In this document: positions 48,173 to 54,921 of the stretch, piece after piece
Layout: each line of letters begins with the position of its first letter
Numbering within the stretch: position 1 is the first letter of the stretch
IMG/VR virus record: IMGVR_UViG_3300017605_001304
Span: 1-64,000 of that record
From: a virus
DNA length: 64,000 bases
Reading direction: 5' to 3' (one strand)
The notes under the pieces: generated by a model
The model's input: the letters and a program-made list of their open reading frames with translations, nothing else
What the model was told of the DNA's origin: nothing
Databases searched by the model: none
Program-made: the position numbers and the translations under genes

Positions 48173-49119
48173 TCTCCTCCCGACAGCGAAGAGACCTGCT
48201 CCGTCACGTCGGGACTGATGTCGAACGGGGTATCGATGCGTCGACCTGACGTCGGCGTCGCCGTGCTGAAGATCCCCCAGCGCGTGAGACGGACCAGCTT
48301 CAGGATCGAGACCGGCAGCAGCGGGAGCGCGTAGCAGACCGGCCTCATCACAAGCTGCAGGCCCTTCCGCTTCGCCAGCCGATGCTCCACCGTCACACCG
48401 AGCTCCGGCACCGCCACGAACTGGACGTTGCCGGGCATGAGTCTACCACGCGCGAAGCGATAGTAGTTCATGCCGCGGCGAGGGTTCCGGGCCGGCTGCC
48501 AGATGTCCGACGGCCTGTAGACGTATCCGCGGTAGCAAGTCTGCGGCTTGCTGACCTGCTTCTTGATGCGCTTGGGCAAGCCCTCCAGCCAGCCCTCGGC
48601 GTACGCGATGTTCGGGTTCTTCGAGGGCACGAGGATGCGGCCGAAGAGCGTCGCGCGGTGCACCAGCAAGACCGGCGTCTTGATCGCGAAGACGTTCGCG
48701 GCGAAGTGCACCGAGCTGCCGGCCTGCTCGATCCGGTCCTGCTCCGCCTGCCCCGAGAACCAGATCCAGTTCTTCGCGATCTGCACGTCCCACTCGTAGG
48801 GGTCGCGGCAGCGGAAGTAGTCGACGCCCTCGTTCCTGAGCTTCTGGATCTGGCGCGTCAGGTACGCGTACGGGTCACCGGGGTCGGGCTTCTTCGCGAG
48901 CTCCGCCTTGAGCCAGTCCTCGCCCACCTCGGCGCAGAACGGGATCGGGACCTCGACCACGACGTCGCGTCGCTGGAGCGCCGTGAGGCGGATCAGGAGC
49001 GTCCGCTCGCGGATTTCGTGCAGCAGGCCCACCCGCGGCGCGAGCGGCCCGTGGACGATCTCAACGCGTTCCCCGACGTGCAGGTCCCGGACGAGAGGCT
49101 TCCCCACCCGAACCCCCAT
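48169..49119 (-). CDS. KOW-like domain protein
   Basis: 316 residues. VGERVEIVHGPLAPRVGLLHEIRERTLLIRL resembles the KOW segment of NusG-type factors (G-E-x-V-x-I-x-x-G-P-x-x...G). The rest is a large unassigned region with many aromatic residues. An antitermination or transcription-associated role is possible. An upstream TTG five codons earlier is an alternative start. It is the first gene of the minus-strand unit leaving the 49 kb intergenic region. Confidence 0.65.
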   Translation of the reverse strand: MGVRVGKPLVRDLHVGERVEIVHGPLAPRVGLLHEIRERTLLIRLTALQRRDVVVEVPIPFCAEVGEDWLKAELAKKPDPGDPYAYLTRQIQKLRNEGVDYFRCRDPYEWDVQIAKNWIWFSGQAEQDRIEQAGSSVHFAANVFAIKTPVLLVHRATLFGRILVPSKNPNIAYAEGWLEGLPKRIKKQVSKPQTCYRGYVYRPSDIWQPARNPRRGMNYYRFARGRLMPGNVQFVAVPELGVTVEHRLAKRKGLQLVMRPVCYALPLLPVSILKLVRLTRWGIFSTATPTSGRRIDTPFDISPDVTEQVSSLSGGE

Positions 49120-49260
49120 TTCAGCCGACAGCAAGCCCTACCTGTCAGTATCGAAAACGGAGATTCGAAAATCTTCGCTCGCTACAAGTCGCTGGTAGGG
49201 AAGGTCTTATGGCCGTTCAGGCGCGCTGCACCCAGGTTCAGTCGTTCGGACGAGTGAACC

Positions 49261-49300
49261 TTGAACCTCCTGGAAACCCACGTTAACCTAGGTTCGACAA
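49261..49300 (-). repeat. copy F of hairpin repeat
   Basis: TTGAACCTCCTGGAAACCCACG with the partner arm AGGTTCGACAA; the loop is diverged. It lies 45 kb from the other copies, in the leader of the minus-strand block, in the same orientation as copies B to E. Confidence 0.65.
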
Positions 49301-49391
49301 GTGCGAGGGGTTCGCTCGGCTGTCCGTGCTCATCTCCTCCTGCGGAAGTCCTCCGCACCGCCGCTGCGAGCTCCTCTACTTCGCTGTTCGA

Positions 49392-49421
49392 GCCCCGGGT
49401 GCCCGCTCAGGCGCCCGGGGC
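49392..49421 (+). terminator. intrinsic terminator, plus strand
   Basis: GCCCCGGGTGCC pairs with GGCGCCCGGGGC at 11 of 12 positions around CGCTCA, followed by GTTTTC. No plus-strand gene precedes it, so it would end an unassigned short transcript. Confidence 0.8.
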
Positions 49422-49474
49422 GTTTTCATGCTGCGGGCCTGCCCGGTCGTCCGCCCCCGGGCCTGGAAACAACG

Positions 49475-49504
49475 CGACCCCTGCAGGAGGACCTGCAGGG
49501 GTCG
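49475..49504 (+). terminator. second strong hairpin, plus strand
   Basis: A perfect 13-bp stem CGACCCCTGCAGG/CCTGCAGGGGTCG with loop AGGA and tail TTGTCC. It follows the first terminator by 50 bases and could act in both directions. Confidence 0.7.
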
Positions 49505-49917
49505 TTGTCCGTCTACCTTGGGGAGGTGGTTGACTCGCGGTCCGCGCGACGGCATGCTGACCGGTGCGTAAGAGTCGGGCTCAGAGAGTACCCGCCAACT
49601 ACGCCGGGTCAAGGGCGTCGTCCCGTGAACGATGAGCCTGGGGTCCCACCTGTACCCCGCCAAACGGCGAACTCTACGGGGATCGGCCTCGGGTGTCCCG
49701 GCGCACAGCTCCGGGGCGATTCCCTCGGGGGCCTTAAAAGCCGAGGGAGGCGTGCCCAATCCTCTGAGCTCCCGCTGATCGCGCGGGGGCCGCCCTCTTC
49801 AGCCGTAAGGCGGGAGGGGGAAGGGGGTGGGCGTTTGACCCCTCTTGCCTTCGGACTTCTCCTAGTATCACCCCCAGGAATGGACACTTCTGTCACGGCT
49901 TACGAGGGGGATCGAGG

Positions 49918-50118
49918 ATGTTCAAGGACCGCTACCGCATGCGGTGGACCCGGGTCGGTGCTGCCGGGTACGTCGGACTCGCGATGCGGGCCTCCAGGAA
50001 CACGACGACGCTGCCGGTCACCGGCGGCAACGGGCAGGTCCTCTTCCTGATGCTGTGGAACCAGGGCACCACGCGCGTCGCGCAAGAGGTCGACCGGCTG
50101 CTCGGGGCACGTAGATGA
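49918..50118 (+). CDS. mini-gene array 2, first member
   Basis: 66 residues, MFKDRYRMRWTRVG to VDRLLGARR. The opening F-K-x-R-x-x-x-R-W recurs in the next two genes; the terminus LLGARR is identical to an array 1 protein and encodes a GGGGCACGTAG ribosome site for the next gene. GGGGG stands seven bases before the ATG. Function unknown. Confidence 0.75.
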   Translation: MFKDRYRMRWTRVGAAGYVGLAMRASRNTTTLPVTGGNGQVLFLMLWNQGTTRVAQEVDRLLGARR

Positions 50119-50330
50119 ACTTCAAGCACCGCTTCGATCTTCGGTGGCGCAACGCGCCGTGGCCGAGCTCCATCATGCCCACCTGGACGTTGCGGGTCGG
50201 TCCGGAAGACGAGCTGACCTTCTCGATGCTGGACGTCAACCGCATCGAGGACATGATGTTCGAGGCGAACCACGGCGCCGAGAACGTGTTCGCGATGAAC
50301 CTCAGCGGCTTGTTCAGGGACCGTTCATGA
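50115..50330 (+). CDS. mini-gene array 2 member
   Basis: 71 residues: MNFKHRFDLRWRN, then LRVGPEDELTFSMLDVNRIEDMMFEANHG and SGLFRDRS. It is the closest paralogue of the next gene, which shares the layout and the LFRDRS ending. Start and stop overlap neighbours by four bases. Function unknown. Confidence 0.8.
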   Translation: MNFKHRFDLRWRNAPWPSSIMPTWTLRVGPEDELTFSMLDVNRIEDMMFEANHGAENVFAMNLSGLFRDRS

Positions 50331-50557
50331 ACTTCAAGAAGCGCTACGAGTTCTGGTGGCAGCCGCAGCGAGAGTGGTTCGGTCGCGTGCCGGGAGAGGT
50401 CGAGTGCGCGCTGTCGATCGGCCCCGGCATCGGGACGATGGTCTTCACGGAGCAGGACGCCGGCAGCATCGGGGACCTCATCTTCAGCGTGAACCACAAC
50501 CCCCGCGGCGAGGGTTTCACCGCGCACCTGCAAGAACTCTTCCGGGATCGGTCATGA
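50327..50557 (+). CDS. mini-gene array 2 member
   Basis: 76 residues: MNFKKRYEFWWQP, SIGPGIGTMVFTEQDAGSIG and LQELFRDRS. The LFRDRS codons (TTCCGGGATCGG) hold the GGGA ribosome site of the next gene, and the same codons do this in the preceding gene. Coupled by ATGA. Function unknown. Confidence 0.8.
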   Translation: MNFKKRYEFWWQPQREWFGRVPGEVECALSIGPGIGTMVFTEQDAGSIGDLIFSVNHNPRGEGFTAHLQELFRDRS

Positions 50558-50775
50558 ACCCGCACGGCCGCTACTACGCGCAGTGGCACACGCAGCGAGG
50601 GTGGCGAGGCGGCAAGTCGCCGAAAGTTCACTACGTCCTGACGCTCGGCCCATGCAGCGACGAGATGGTATTCTCGTGGCAAGACGCTACGTCTGTCTCG
50701 GACCTGCTCGCGATGGACAGCCTCGGCGAGCGCAGCGTCGCCGTGAGCCTGGACCTCTTGCTCGGTGCATCATGA
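50554..50775 (+). CDS. mini-gene array 2 member
   Basis: 73 residues: MNPHGRYYAQWHTQRGW, LTLGPCSDEMVFSWQDATSV and LDLLLGAS. It aligns with the two genes upstream through the GPxxxxMVFxxQDAxS block. Coupled by ATGA on both sides. Function unknown. Confidence 0.8.
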   Translation: MNPHGRYYAQWHTQRGWRGGKSPKVHYVLTLGPCSDEMVFSWQDATSVSDLLAMDSLGERSVAVSLDLLLGAS

Positions 50776-50996
50776 ACATGGCCCGCGCCACGCTGTGTAC
50801 GCTCTACGTGAACGTCAGCGAAGGGGGTGACACACGCCTTTACTTCGATGGCTGGGGCCGTACGCCGACCACGTGGTATATGGCGACCCACGACTGGGTG
50901 CAGCTCACGTTCATGCGGCACCGCGTCGACCTCTGCTCGCACTGGCTCAACGTATTCAAGGACGACGCGCTGAGGACCCTGTTCAAGGCGGCATGA
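50772..50996 (+). CDS. mini-gene array 2 member
   Basis: 74 residues: LCTLYVNVSEGGDTRLYFDGWG, a middle rich in W and H, and the terminus LRTLFKAA. It keeps the strand-turn-strand start and terminal LF of the family. Coupled by ATGA. Function unknown. Confidence 0.75.
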   Translation: MNMARATLCTLYVNVSEGGDTRLYFDGWGRTPTTWYMATHDWVQLTFMRHRVDLCSHWLNVFKDDALRTLFKAA

Positions 50997-51256
50997 ACAT
51001 GAGCATGCGTACCCGTGCCGCGACCGAGTGCCACTGGAACTTGGACAGCCTGAGTGCGGGTGACCTCGCGGTGTATTTCTACCGCGGCGGCATGCAGGTC
51101 TGCGCCATCGCGGTCACCGCCGCCCTCGCTGACGCGATGCTCCAGCTTCGCGACCGTCGAGGGTCCTGCTGCGGCGACCTCGGGCACTGCTCGGTCGAGC
51201 ACAGCGGCGAGGCGGGCTGCAACGAGCTGAGCGACCTGCTCCGGAGCCTCTGGTGA
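50993..51256 (+). CDS. mini-gene array 2 member, cysteine-rich
   Basis: 87 residues. GDLAVYFYRGGMQVCAIAV resembles the next gene (AALYFYCGGRRIEGIAL). The insertion RRGSCCGDLGHCSVEHSGEAGC adds five cysteines and two histidines, a possible metal site. Terminus LLRSLW. Coupled by ATGA and GTGA. Function unknown. Confidence 0.75.
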   Translation: MNMSMRTRAATECHWNLDSLSAGDLAVYFYRGGMQVCAIAVTAALADAMLQLRDRRGSCCGDLGHCSVEHSGEAGCNELSDLLRSLW

Positions 51257-51480
51257 CCTTCCCGCAACTCACGCAGGTCCGCTGGGAGGCCGTCTGGCCG
51301 ACGAACGGCCCGGCTGCCGCGCTCTACTTCTACTGCGGGGGTCGTCGGATCGAGGGGATCGCACTCGACAAGAAGAGCTGGTTCGCGTTCATCGACCTGC
51401 GCGACGAGCTGGAGGGAGTCACCCTCTCCTTCCGGCTCGCCCTCTCCGACGCGGCGGGTGCTCTGTTCGGGGAACCGTGA
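51253..51480 (+). CDS. mini-gene array 2 member, GTG start
   Basis: 75 residues: ALYFYCGGRRIEGIALDKKSWFAFIDLRDELEG, ending AGALFGEP. It is paralogous to the gene before it. The GTG overlaps the upstream stop. Function unknown. Confidence 0.75.
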   Translation: MTFPQLTQVRWEAVWPTNGPAAALYFYCGGRRIEGIALDKKSWFAFIDLRDELEGVTLSFRLALSDAAGALFGEP

Positions 51481-51713
51481 TGTGGATCACGGATGAGGTC
51501 TTCGGCGAAGCAAAGCCGCTGCGCCTGACGGCGGCGCGCAGCAACGAGCTGTCCCGAGTCACGGTTGGCGTGGCCGGAGTGATATGGTCGACGTGCATCT
51601 GCTGGGTCTGCCGCGAGCAGATCGCGACGATTACGGAGTTGCGTCCCCTCTACGATCTCTTCGCTCCCGAAGGGAGCGTTCCTTACACCCTCGTGGACCT
51701 GTTCAAGCCATGA
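51480..51713 (+). CDS. mini-gene array 2 member
   Basis: 77 residues: MWITDEVFGEAKPLRL, VIWSTCICWVCREQIA, and the terminus LVDLFKP. The C-I-C-x-x-C cluster is distinctive. The ATG overlaps the previous stop by one base (TGATG); a GTG one codon earlier is possible. Function unknown. Confidence 0.7.
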   Translation: MWITDEVFGEAKPLRLTAARSNELSRVTVGVAGVIWSTCICWVCREQIATITELRPLYDLFAPEGSVPYTLVDLFKP

Positions 51714-51934
51714 CCACGCTCTCGATTCACGCGAGCTCGCCCATGTACAACCACGGGCTGCGGGTCGACCTCATCGTGGAGATGGAGTCGAAGTCGCTGT
51801 GCTTCTGCGGCAACTGGTCGCGGTGGGACGTGATGACGCCGCTGCTGGAGCTCAACCTGCCGCGCGTTGACGTCGACCTGCGGGAGTGCATGGGGACGGT
51901 GCTGGGGGTTGAGAGCGATACGTCGCCTGAGTGA
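51710..51934 (+). CDS. mini-gene array 2, last member
   Basis: 74 residues: LRVDLIVEMESKSLCFCGNWSRWDVMTPLLELNLPRVDVDL. Coupled by ATGA to the previous gene. Its 3' end overlaps the convergent HTH gene tail-to-tail by 83 bases. Function unknown. Confidence 0.65.
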   Translation: MTTLSIHASSPMYNHGLRVDLIVEMESKSLCFCGNWSRWDVMTPLLELNLPRVDVDLRECMGTVLGVESDTSPE

Positions 51935-52271
51935 CCACGCGGGCGATCGTGTCGATCGAGACGCGGTACGCCTCCGCCAGGGCCCGGTAGGGCAGGCGCT
52001 GCGTCTCGCGCAGGCGGCGGATCTCCTCGACCGAGTCCGGGCTCAGGGCCCGTCCGTGAGCGCCGCGCTCGCTCGGCCGCGACCAGGAGAGGCGCGCCCC
52101 TCGCATCGAGGGCAGGATCGGTCCGCCCCACCCCCGGCGCGTGATCCCGCGGCAGAGCTTGTGGACGGCGGACGGCGTCACGCGAAAGCGTAAGGCGAGC
52201 AGCTTGGCGGCGTGGCCACGAGCTCGCAGCTCGCGCAGCTCTCTGACCTCGGACTCTTCGAGCGTCCTCAT
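51852..52271 (-). CDS. two-HTH regulator, probably leaderless
   Basis: 139 residues. Residues 7-38 (RELRELRARGHAAKLLALRF, VTPSAVHKLC) and 77-112 (VEEIRRLRETQRLPYRALAE, VSIDTIARVV) are two helix-turn-helix units like those found with HNH endonucleases. No nuclease domain is present. The ATG has no ribosome site and lies about 8 bases downstream of a -10 hexamer, so the mRNA is probably leaderless. It is divergent from the operon at 52.38 kb and is the best candidate for the protein that binds the shared palindromes. Confidence 0.75.
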   Translation of the reverse strand: MRTLEESEVRELRELRARGHAAKLLALRFRVTPSAVHKLCRGITRRGWGGPILPSMRGARLSWSRPSERGAHGRALSPDSVEEIRRLRETQRLPYRALAEAYRVSIDTIARVVTQATYRSQPPAPSPCTPAGRRQRAAG

Positions 52272-52279
52272 GGAACGGG

Positions 52280-52307
52280 ATCGTACGGGGCGGGACCTGT
52301 AATACAA
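52280..52307 (-). promoter_or_regulatory. promoter of the two-HTH regulator
   Basis: Minus-strand -35 TTGTAT, 16-base spacer, -10 TACGAT, with the -10 only eight bases from the ATG. A palindrome-like site, GACCTGTAATACAAG (52294-52308 on the plus strand), overlaps the -35, allowing autoregulation. Confidence 0.7.
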
Positions 52308-52312
52308 GAGGC

Positions 52313-52340
52313 TTGACCTGTAATCCAGATATGGTATGAT
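52313..52340 (+). promoter_or_regulatory. promoter with operator for the four-gene operon
   Basis: Plus-strand -35 TTGACC, 16-base spacer, -10 TATGAT. The spacer holds GACCTGTAATCCAGAT, the same position and near-same sequence as at 39.77 and 41.60 kb. This site and the one over the divergent promoter are 21 bp apart, two helical turns. Confidence 0.85.
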
Positions 52341-52379
52341 GATGCCGTGTTGCATCTCTTCTCGCAAAGGAGGATGAGC

Positions 52380-52988
52380 ATGGGAACGCGTGCACGGCAT
52401 CAGGCGTTGAACGCGGAGTGGCCGGCGGTCGTCCCGCCGCTCTCGTACGAGGAGGCGGTGCGGGCCACGAAGAAGCTGCTCCGCGCCGAGCTCAAGATCA
52501 AGCCGCAGGAGTTCAAGCGCACGTCGGGACGACGGTACACGTGGCGGCGGCACGGCGTCTGGTACATCAACCCGAGCCGAGGCTGGCTCGACCTCGTCCA
52601 TGTCCTCTCGCACTACGTGTTCATGCGGACGCACACCCGGCTCCGGCCGCATCACTGGAAGCACGCGAACGTCGAGGCTCGGATGATCCGTACGGTCTTG
52701 CAACGCGGCTGGCTCGACGGCAAGCTGAAGCCGTCGGTGAAGCCCGAGAAGACGCCGGTGGATCGGCTGGAGCGTCTGAAGGGGAGGCTCGTGCGGTGGG
52801 AGGCGAAGAAGCGGCGGGCCGAGAACGCGATCCGGAAGCTCACGAGGAGCATCCGCGCGATCGAGCGCTGCAGAGCCGTCGCCTCGCTCGACCCGACTAC
52901 CGCTTCGTCCACGAACTCATCGAGTATTTCCCCTCTCAACCGATGCGGGGAGACACCTGGATCCTCCTGCACCAGTTCTCCCGCCTGA
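52380..52988 (+). CDS. hypothetical basic protein, first gene of operon
   Basis: 202 residues. Middle region with clustered histidines (WLDLVHVLSHYVFMRTHTRL, then HHWKH) that could bind metal, followed by a basic coiled coil (LERLKGRLVRWEAKKRRAEN). The ATG has AAAGGAGG six bases upstream. Its early promoter and divergent regulator suggest early expression. No family recognised. Confidence 0.8.
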   Translation: MGTRARHQALNAEWPAVVPPLSYEEAVRATKKLLRAELKIKPQEFKRTSGRRYTWRRHGVWYINPSRGWLDLVHVLSHYVFMRTHTRLRPHHWKHANVEARMIRTVLQRGWLDGKLKPSVKPEKTPVDRLERLKGRLVRWEAKKRRAENAIRKLTRSIRAIERCRAVASLDPTTASSTNSSSISPLNRCGETPGSSCTSSPA

Positions 52989-53040
52989 ACACGGTGGTTA
53001 CCGCATCTGCACTAGCTTCGATCCTGGGAAGGAGATGAGC

Positions 53041-53652
53041 ATGTCTGATCCGTGCGGTCCGGAGTGGGACGCGGTCGTGCCGTTCCTCGTGAACCTCGCG
53101 ACGCAGAGCAAGGTGCCCAAGATCGCCTGCACCCGCTGCGGCGCGATGATGTTCCAGAAGACGGAGAAGCTCGTCACGCACTACGGCGTCGCCTTCTCCG
53201 CGGACGGGACGACGCACACGATCGAGCGCTGCGAGCCGCGCGGGGTCCAGCGGCGGGTCTGGGGAGAGCGCCCGAGCCGGTCGCCCAAGGACGCCATGTC
53301 TTCCTTGCTGGAAGACATGACCCACCAGCTCCCCTGTAAGAAGTGTCACAACGACGTCCGTGCGCTCAGTTCGAAGCTGAGCGGATTCTTCTGGTTCTTC
53401 TACCAGCCCGACAGCCCGAGTCGGGTCTCTCCGAAGATCGCCTTCGAGCACGACGGCACCCCGCACGAGAAGGTCTGCATCGGGCTGAAGCGCAAGCCGA
53501 GCGTGCTGCCGAAGCTGGTTCACGCGACGCCGATGGTCCTGACGCTGCTGGCCGTCGTCGGCCTGTTCCGCGAAGCCGTGCTCCACGTCGACGCGATCCG
53601 TGCCACCGCCGTGCACGCCCTGCAGGCCCTGCTCGACTTCATCAAGAACTGA
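53041..53652 (+). CDS. zinc-knuckle protein with C-terminal membrane segment
   Basis: 203 residues. C-T-R-C near residue 37 and C-K-K-C near 101 suggest two zinc-binding loops; VLTLLAVVGLFREAVL near the C-terminus could be a membrane anchor. GGAG with ATGAGC before the ATG copies the leader of the previous gene. Function unknown. Confidence 0.75.
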   Translation: MSDPCGPEWDAVVPFLVNLATQSKVPKIACTRCGAMMFQKTEKLVTHYGVAFSADGTTHTIERCEPRGVQRRVWGERPSRSPKDAMSSLLEDMTHQLPCKKCHNDVRALSSKLSGFFWFFYQPDSPSRVSPKIAFEHDGTPHEKVCIGLKRKPSVLPKLVHATPMVLTLLAVVGLFREAVLHVDAIRATAVHALQALLDFIKN

Positions 53653-53654
53653 CC

Positions 53655-53987
53655 ATGACCAAGCGCGCACTCATCCACTACCGCTACGGCCGGTACGGCA
53701 ACGACCTCCTCTGGGCCCACCTCCGCCGCCGCGTCGGGCGGAGACGGAAGCTAGGGGCGGGCTGCGCCTGCGGCGACTGCACGCGCGAACGACGCCGCAG
53801 GCGAGAGCTCCCCGCCGGCCTGGGCACGATGCGGGCCGAGCTCGATCGCATCGGCTTCGCGCTCATGACTCAGCGGCGCCTCGCCCGCATCCTGACGAAG
53901 GAGCGCCCGCCTCGATCGGACCTAGAGGCGACGCCAGCGCGCGGCTTCTTCCTTCCCAACAACTTCTCCTTCAGCATGAACTGGTGA
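53655..53987 (+). CDS. hypothetical arginine-rich protein
   Basis: 110 residues. IHYRYGRYGNDLLWAHLRRRVGRRRKLGAGC, then C-A-C-G-D-C and a run of arginines. Strongly basic, so likely nucleic-acid binding. It follows the previous gene after two bases. Function unknown. Confidence 0.7.
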   Translation: MTKRALIHYRYGRYGNDLLWAHLRRRVGRRRKLGAGCACGDCTRERRRRRELPAGLGTMRAELDRIGFALMTQRRLARILTKERPPRSDLEATPARGFFLPNNFSFSMNW

Positions 53988-53990
53988 CCC

Positions 53991-54335
53991 ATGAGCCCTA
54001 CGTACTGGAACCTGCAGCGCTACAGCAGCAAGGGCGACAAGATGCTCGGCGAGTTGATCCGCACGCACTTCTGCAAGCGGGGACGCGTCGAGAATTCCTG
54101 GGGCCCCGCTAAGCCGTACACGGCGCACTACCTGCCGGCCGGCGTCAAGAAGATGTACGGAGACCTGAAGCGGCGGGGCAGCAGCCTGCCCAAGGAGACG
54201 TGGTACGTACTGAACCCTAATCATGACATGATCTTCAAGCTCGCTCGCGCAGAGGCTCGCTATGCGGAGGAAGAGGCGAAAGAGAAGGAGTGGCGGCTGA
54301 CACTCCGCGCTGGCTACAACGCGCGGTGGCGGTAA
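53991..54335 (+). CDS. hypothetical basic protein
   Basis: 114 residues with a long C-terminal charged helix (ARAEARYAEEEAKEKEWRL). Last gene of the plus-strand operon; it ends three bases from the convergent virion gene. No clear terminator is visible in the 3-base gap. Function unknown. Confidence 0.75.
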   Translation: MSPTYWNLQRYSSKGDKMLGELIRTHFCKRGRVENSWGPAKPYTAHYLPAGVKKMYGDLKRRGSSLPKETWYVLNPNHDMIFKLARAEARYAEEEAKEKEWRLTLRAGYNARWR

Positions 54336-54338
54336 ACC

Positions 54339-54911
54339 TCACGAACCAACGTACGTCGCTTGGATCTCCCACTGCAGCGTGGCAGAGAAGCTCCCGTCCA
54401 AAGTAAGGTCCGTGAACTTCTTGTAGGTCACGAGGCTCGGGCTCGCGCTCGACGCAAGTAGGCCCGCTTCGTTGATCGTCTGCGAGCCGGAGCCCGGCCA
54501 GCCGCCCGGCCCCGCCGCCAGCAGCAGGTCGAGCTGCAGCTTGCCGGTCGGCGAGAAGGTGACCGACGGCGGCGCCGAGTAGATCTGGTTGCCGAGCGCC
54601 GTGAGCCCCGGGTCCTCGGTGACCGACGCGTTGCCGATCGCGAACGTGTCGATCTGATACGAAGACGAGCTGGGGTACTGTGCGCAGAGCGTGCGGACGA
54701 TGTTGTCGAGGCCCGAGTTGACCACGATGTTGCGTCCGAGCACGCGCGTGATGATCGTGCCGTTGGGATAGACCAGCTTCGCGGACAGGTGTCCCTTGAA
54801 GCCAAGCCGATCATTCGAGCCCGACAGGATCAGCAGATCCTGGTAGCGCTTGCCGAAGACGTGGAAGTCGTCGCCTTCGAACTCGCGACGAAGTTCATGC
54901 GTGTCTGCCAT
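54339..54911 (-). CDS. virion-associated beta protein
   Basis: 190 residues. LSAKLVYPNGTIITRVLGRNIVVNSGLDNIVRTL and IDTFAIGNASV are the kind of segments seen in small phage structural proteins encoded next to tail fibres; the C-terminus FSATLQWEIQATY is a beta strand. AAAGGAAATCCC precedes the ATG. It directly follows the giant fibre gene and may be a fibre chaperone or tip component. Confidence 0.75.
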   Translation of the reverse strand: MADTHELRREFEGDDFHVFGKRYQDLLILSGSNDRLGFKGHLSAKLVYPNGTIITRVLGRNIVVNSGLDNIVRTLCAQYPSSSSYQIDTFAIGNASVTEDPGLTALGNQIYSAPPSVTFSPTGKLQLDLLLAAGPGGWPGSGSQTINEAGLLASSASPSLVTYKKFTDLTLDGSFSATLQWEIQATYVGS

Positions 54912-54921
54912 GGGATTTCCT

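Larger units (their letters stand above)
49120..49917. other. non-coding divergent region between the two gene blocks
   Basis: About 0.8 kb without a credible gene. It holds hairpin repeat copy F, two strong plus-strand terminators, and, near 49863-49868, a TAGTAT -10-like hexamer whose nearest -35 (TTGACC at 49835) is too far upstream (22 bases). It must contain the promoters for both divergent gene blocks, and could hold an untranslated plus-strand RNA ending at the first terminator. Confidence 0.7.

Noticed and set aside
49835-49868. TTGACC...TAGTAT as promoter of array 2
   Set aside because: The 22-base spacing does not fit a sigma70 promoter; the true promoter remains unidentified.
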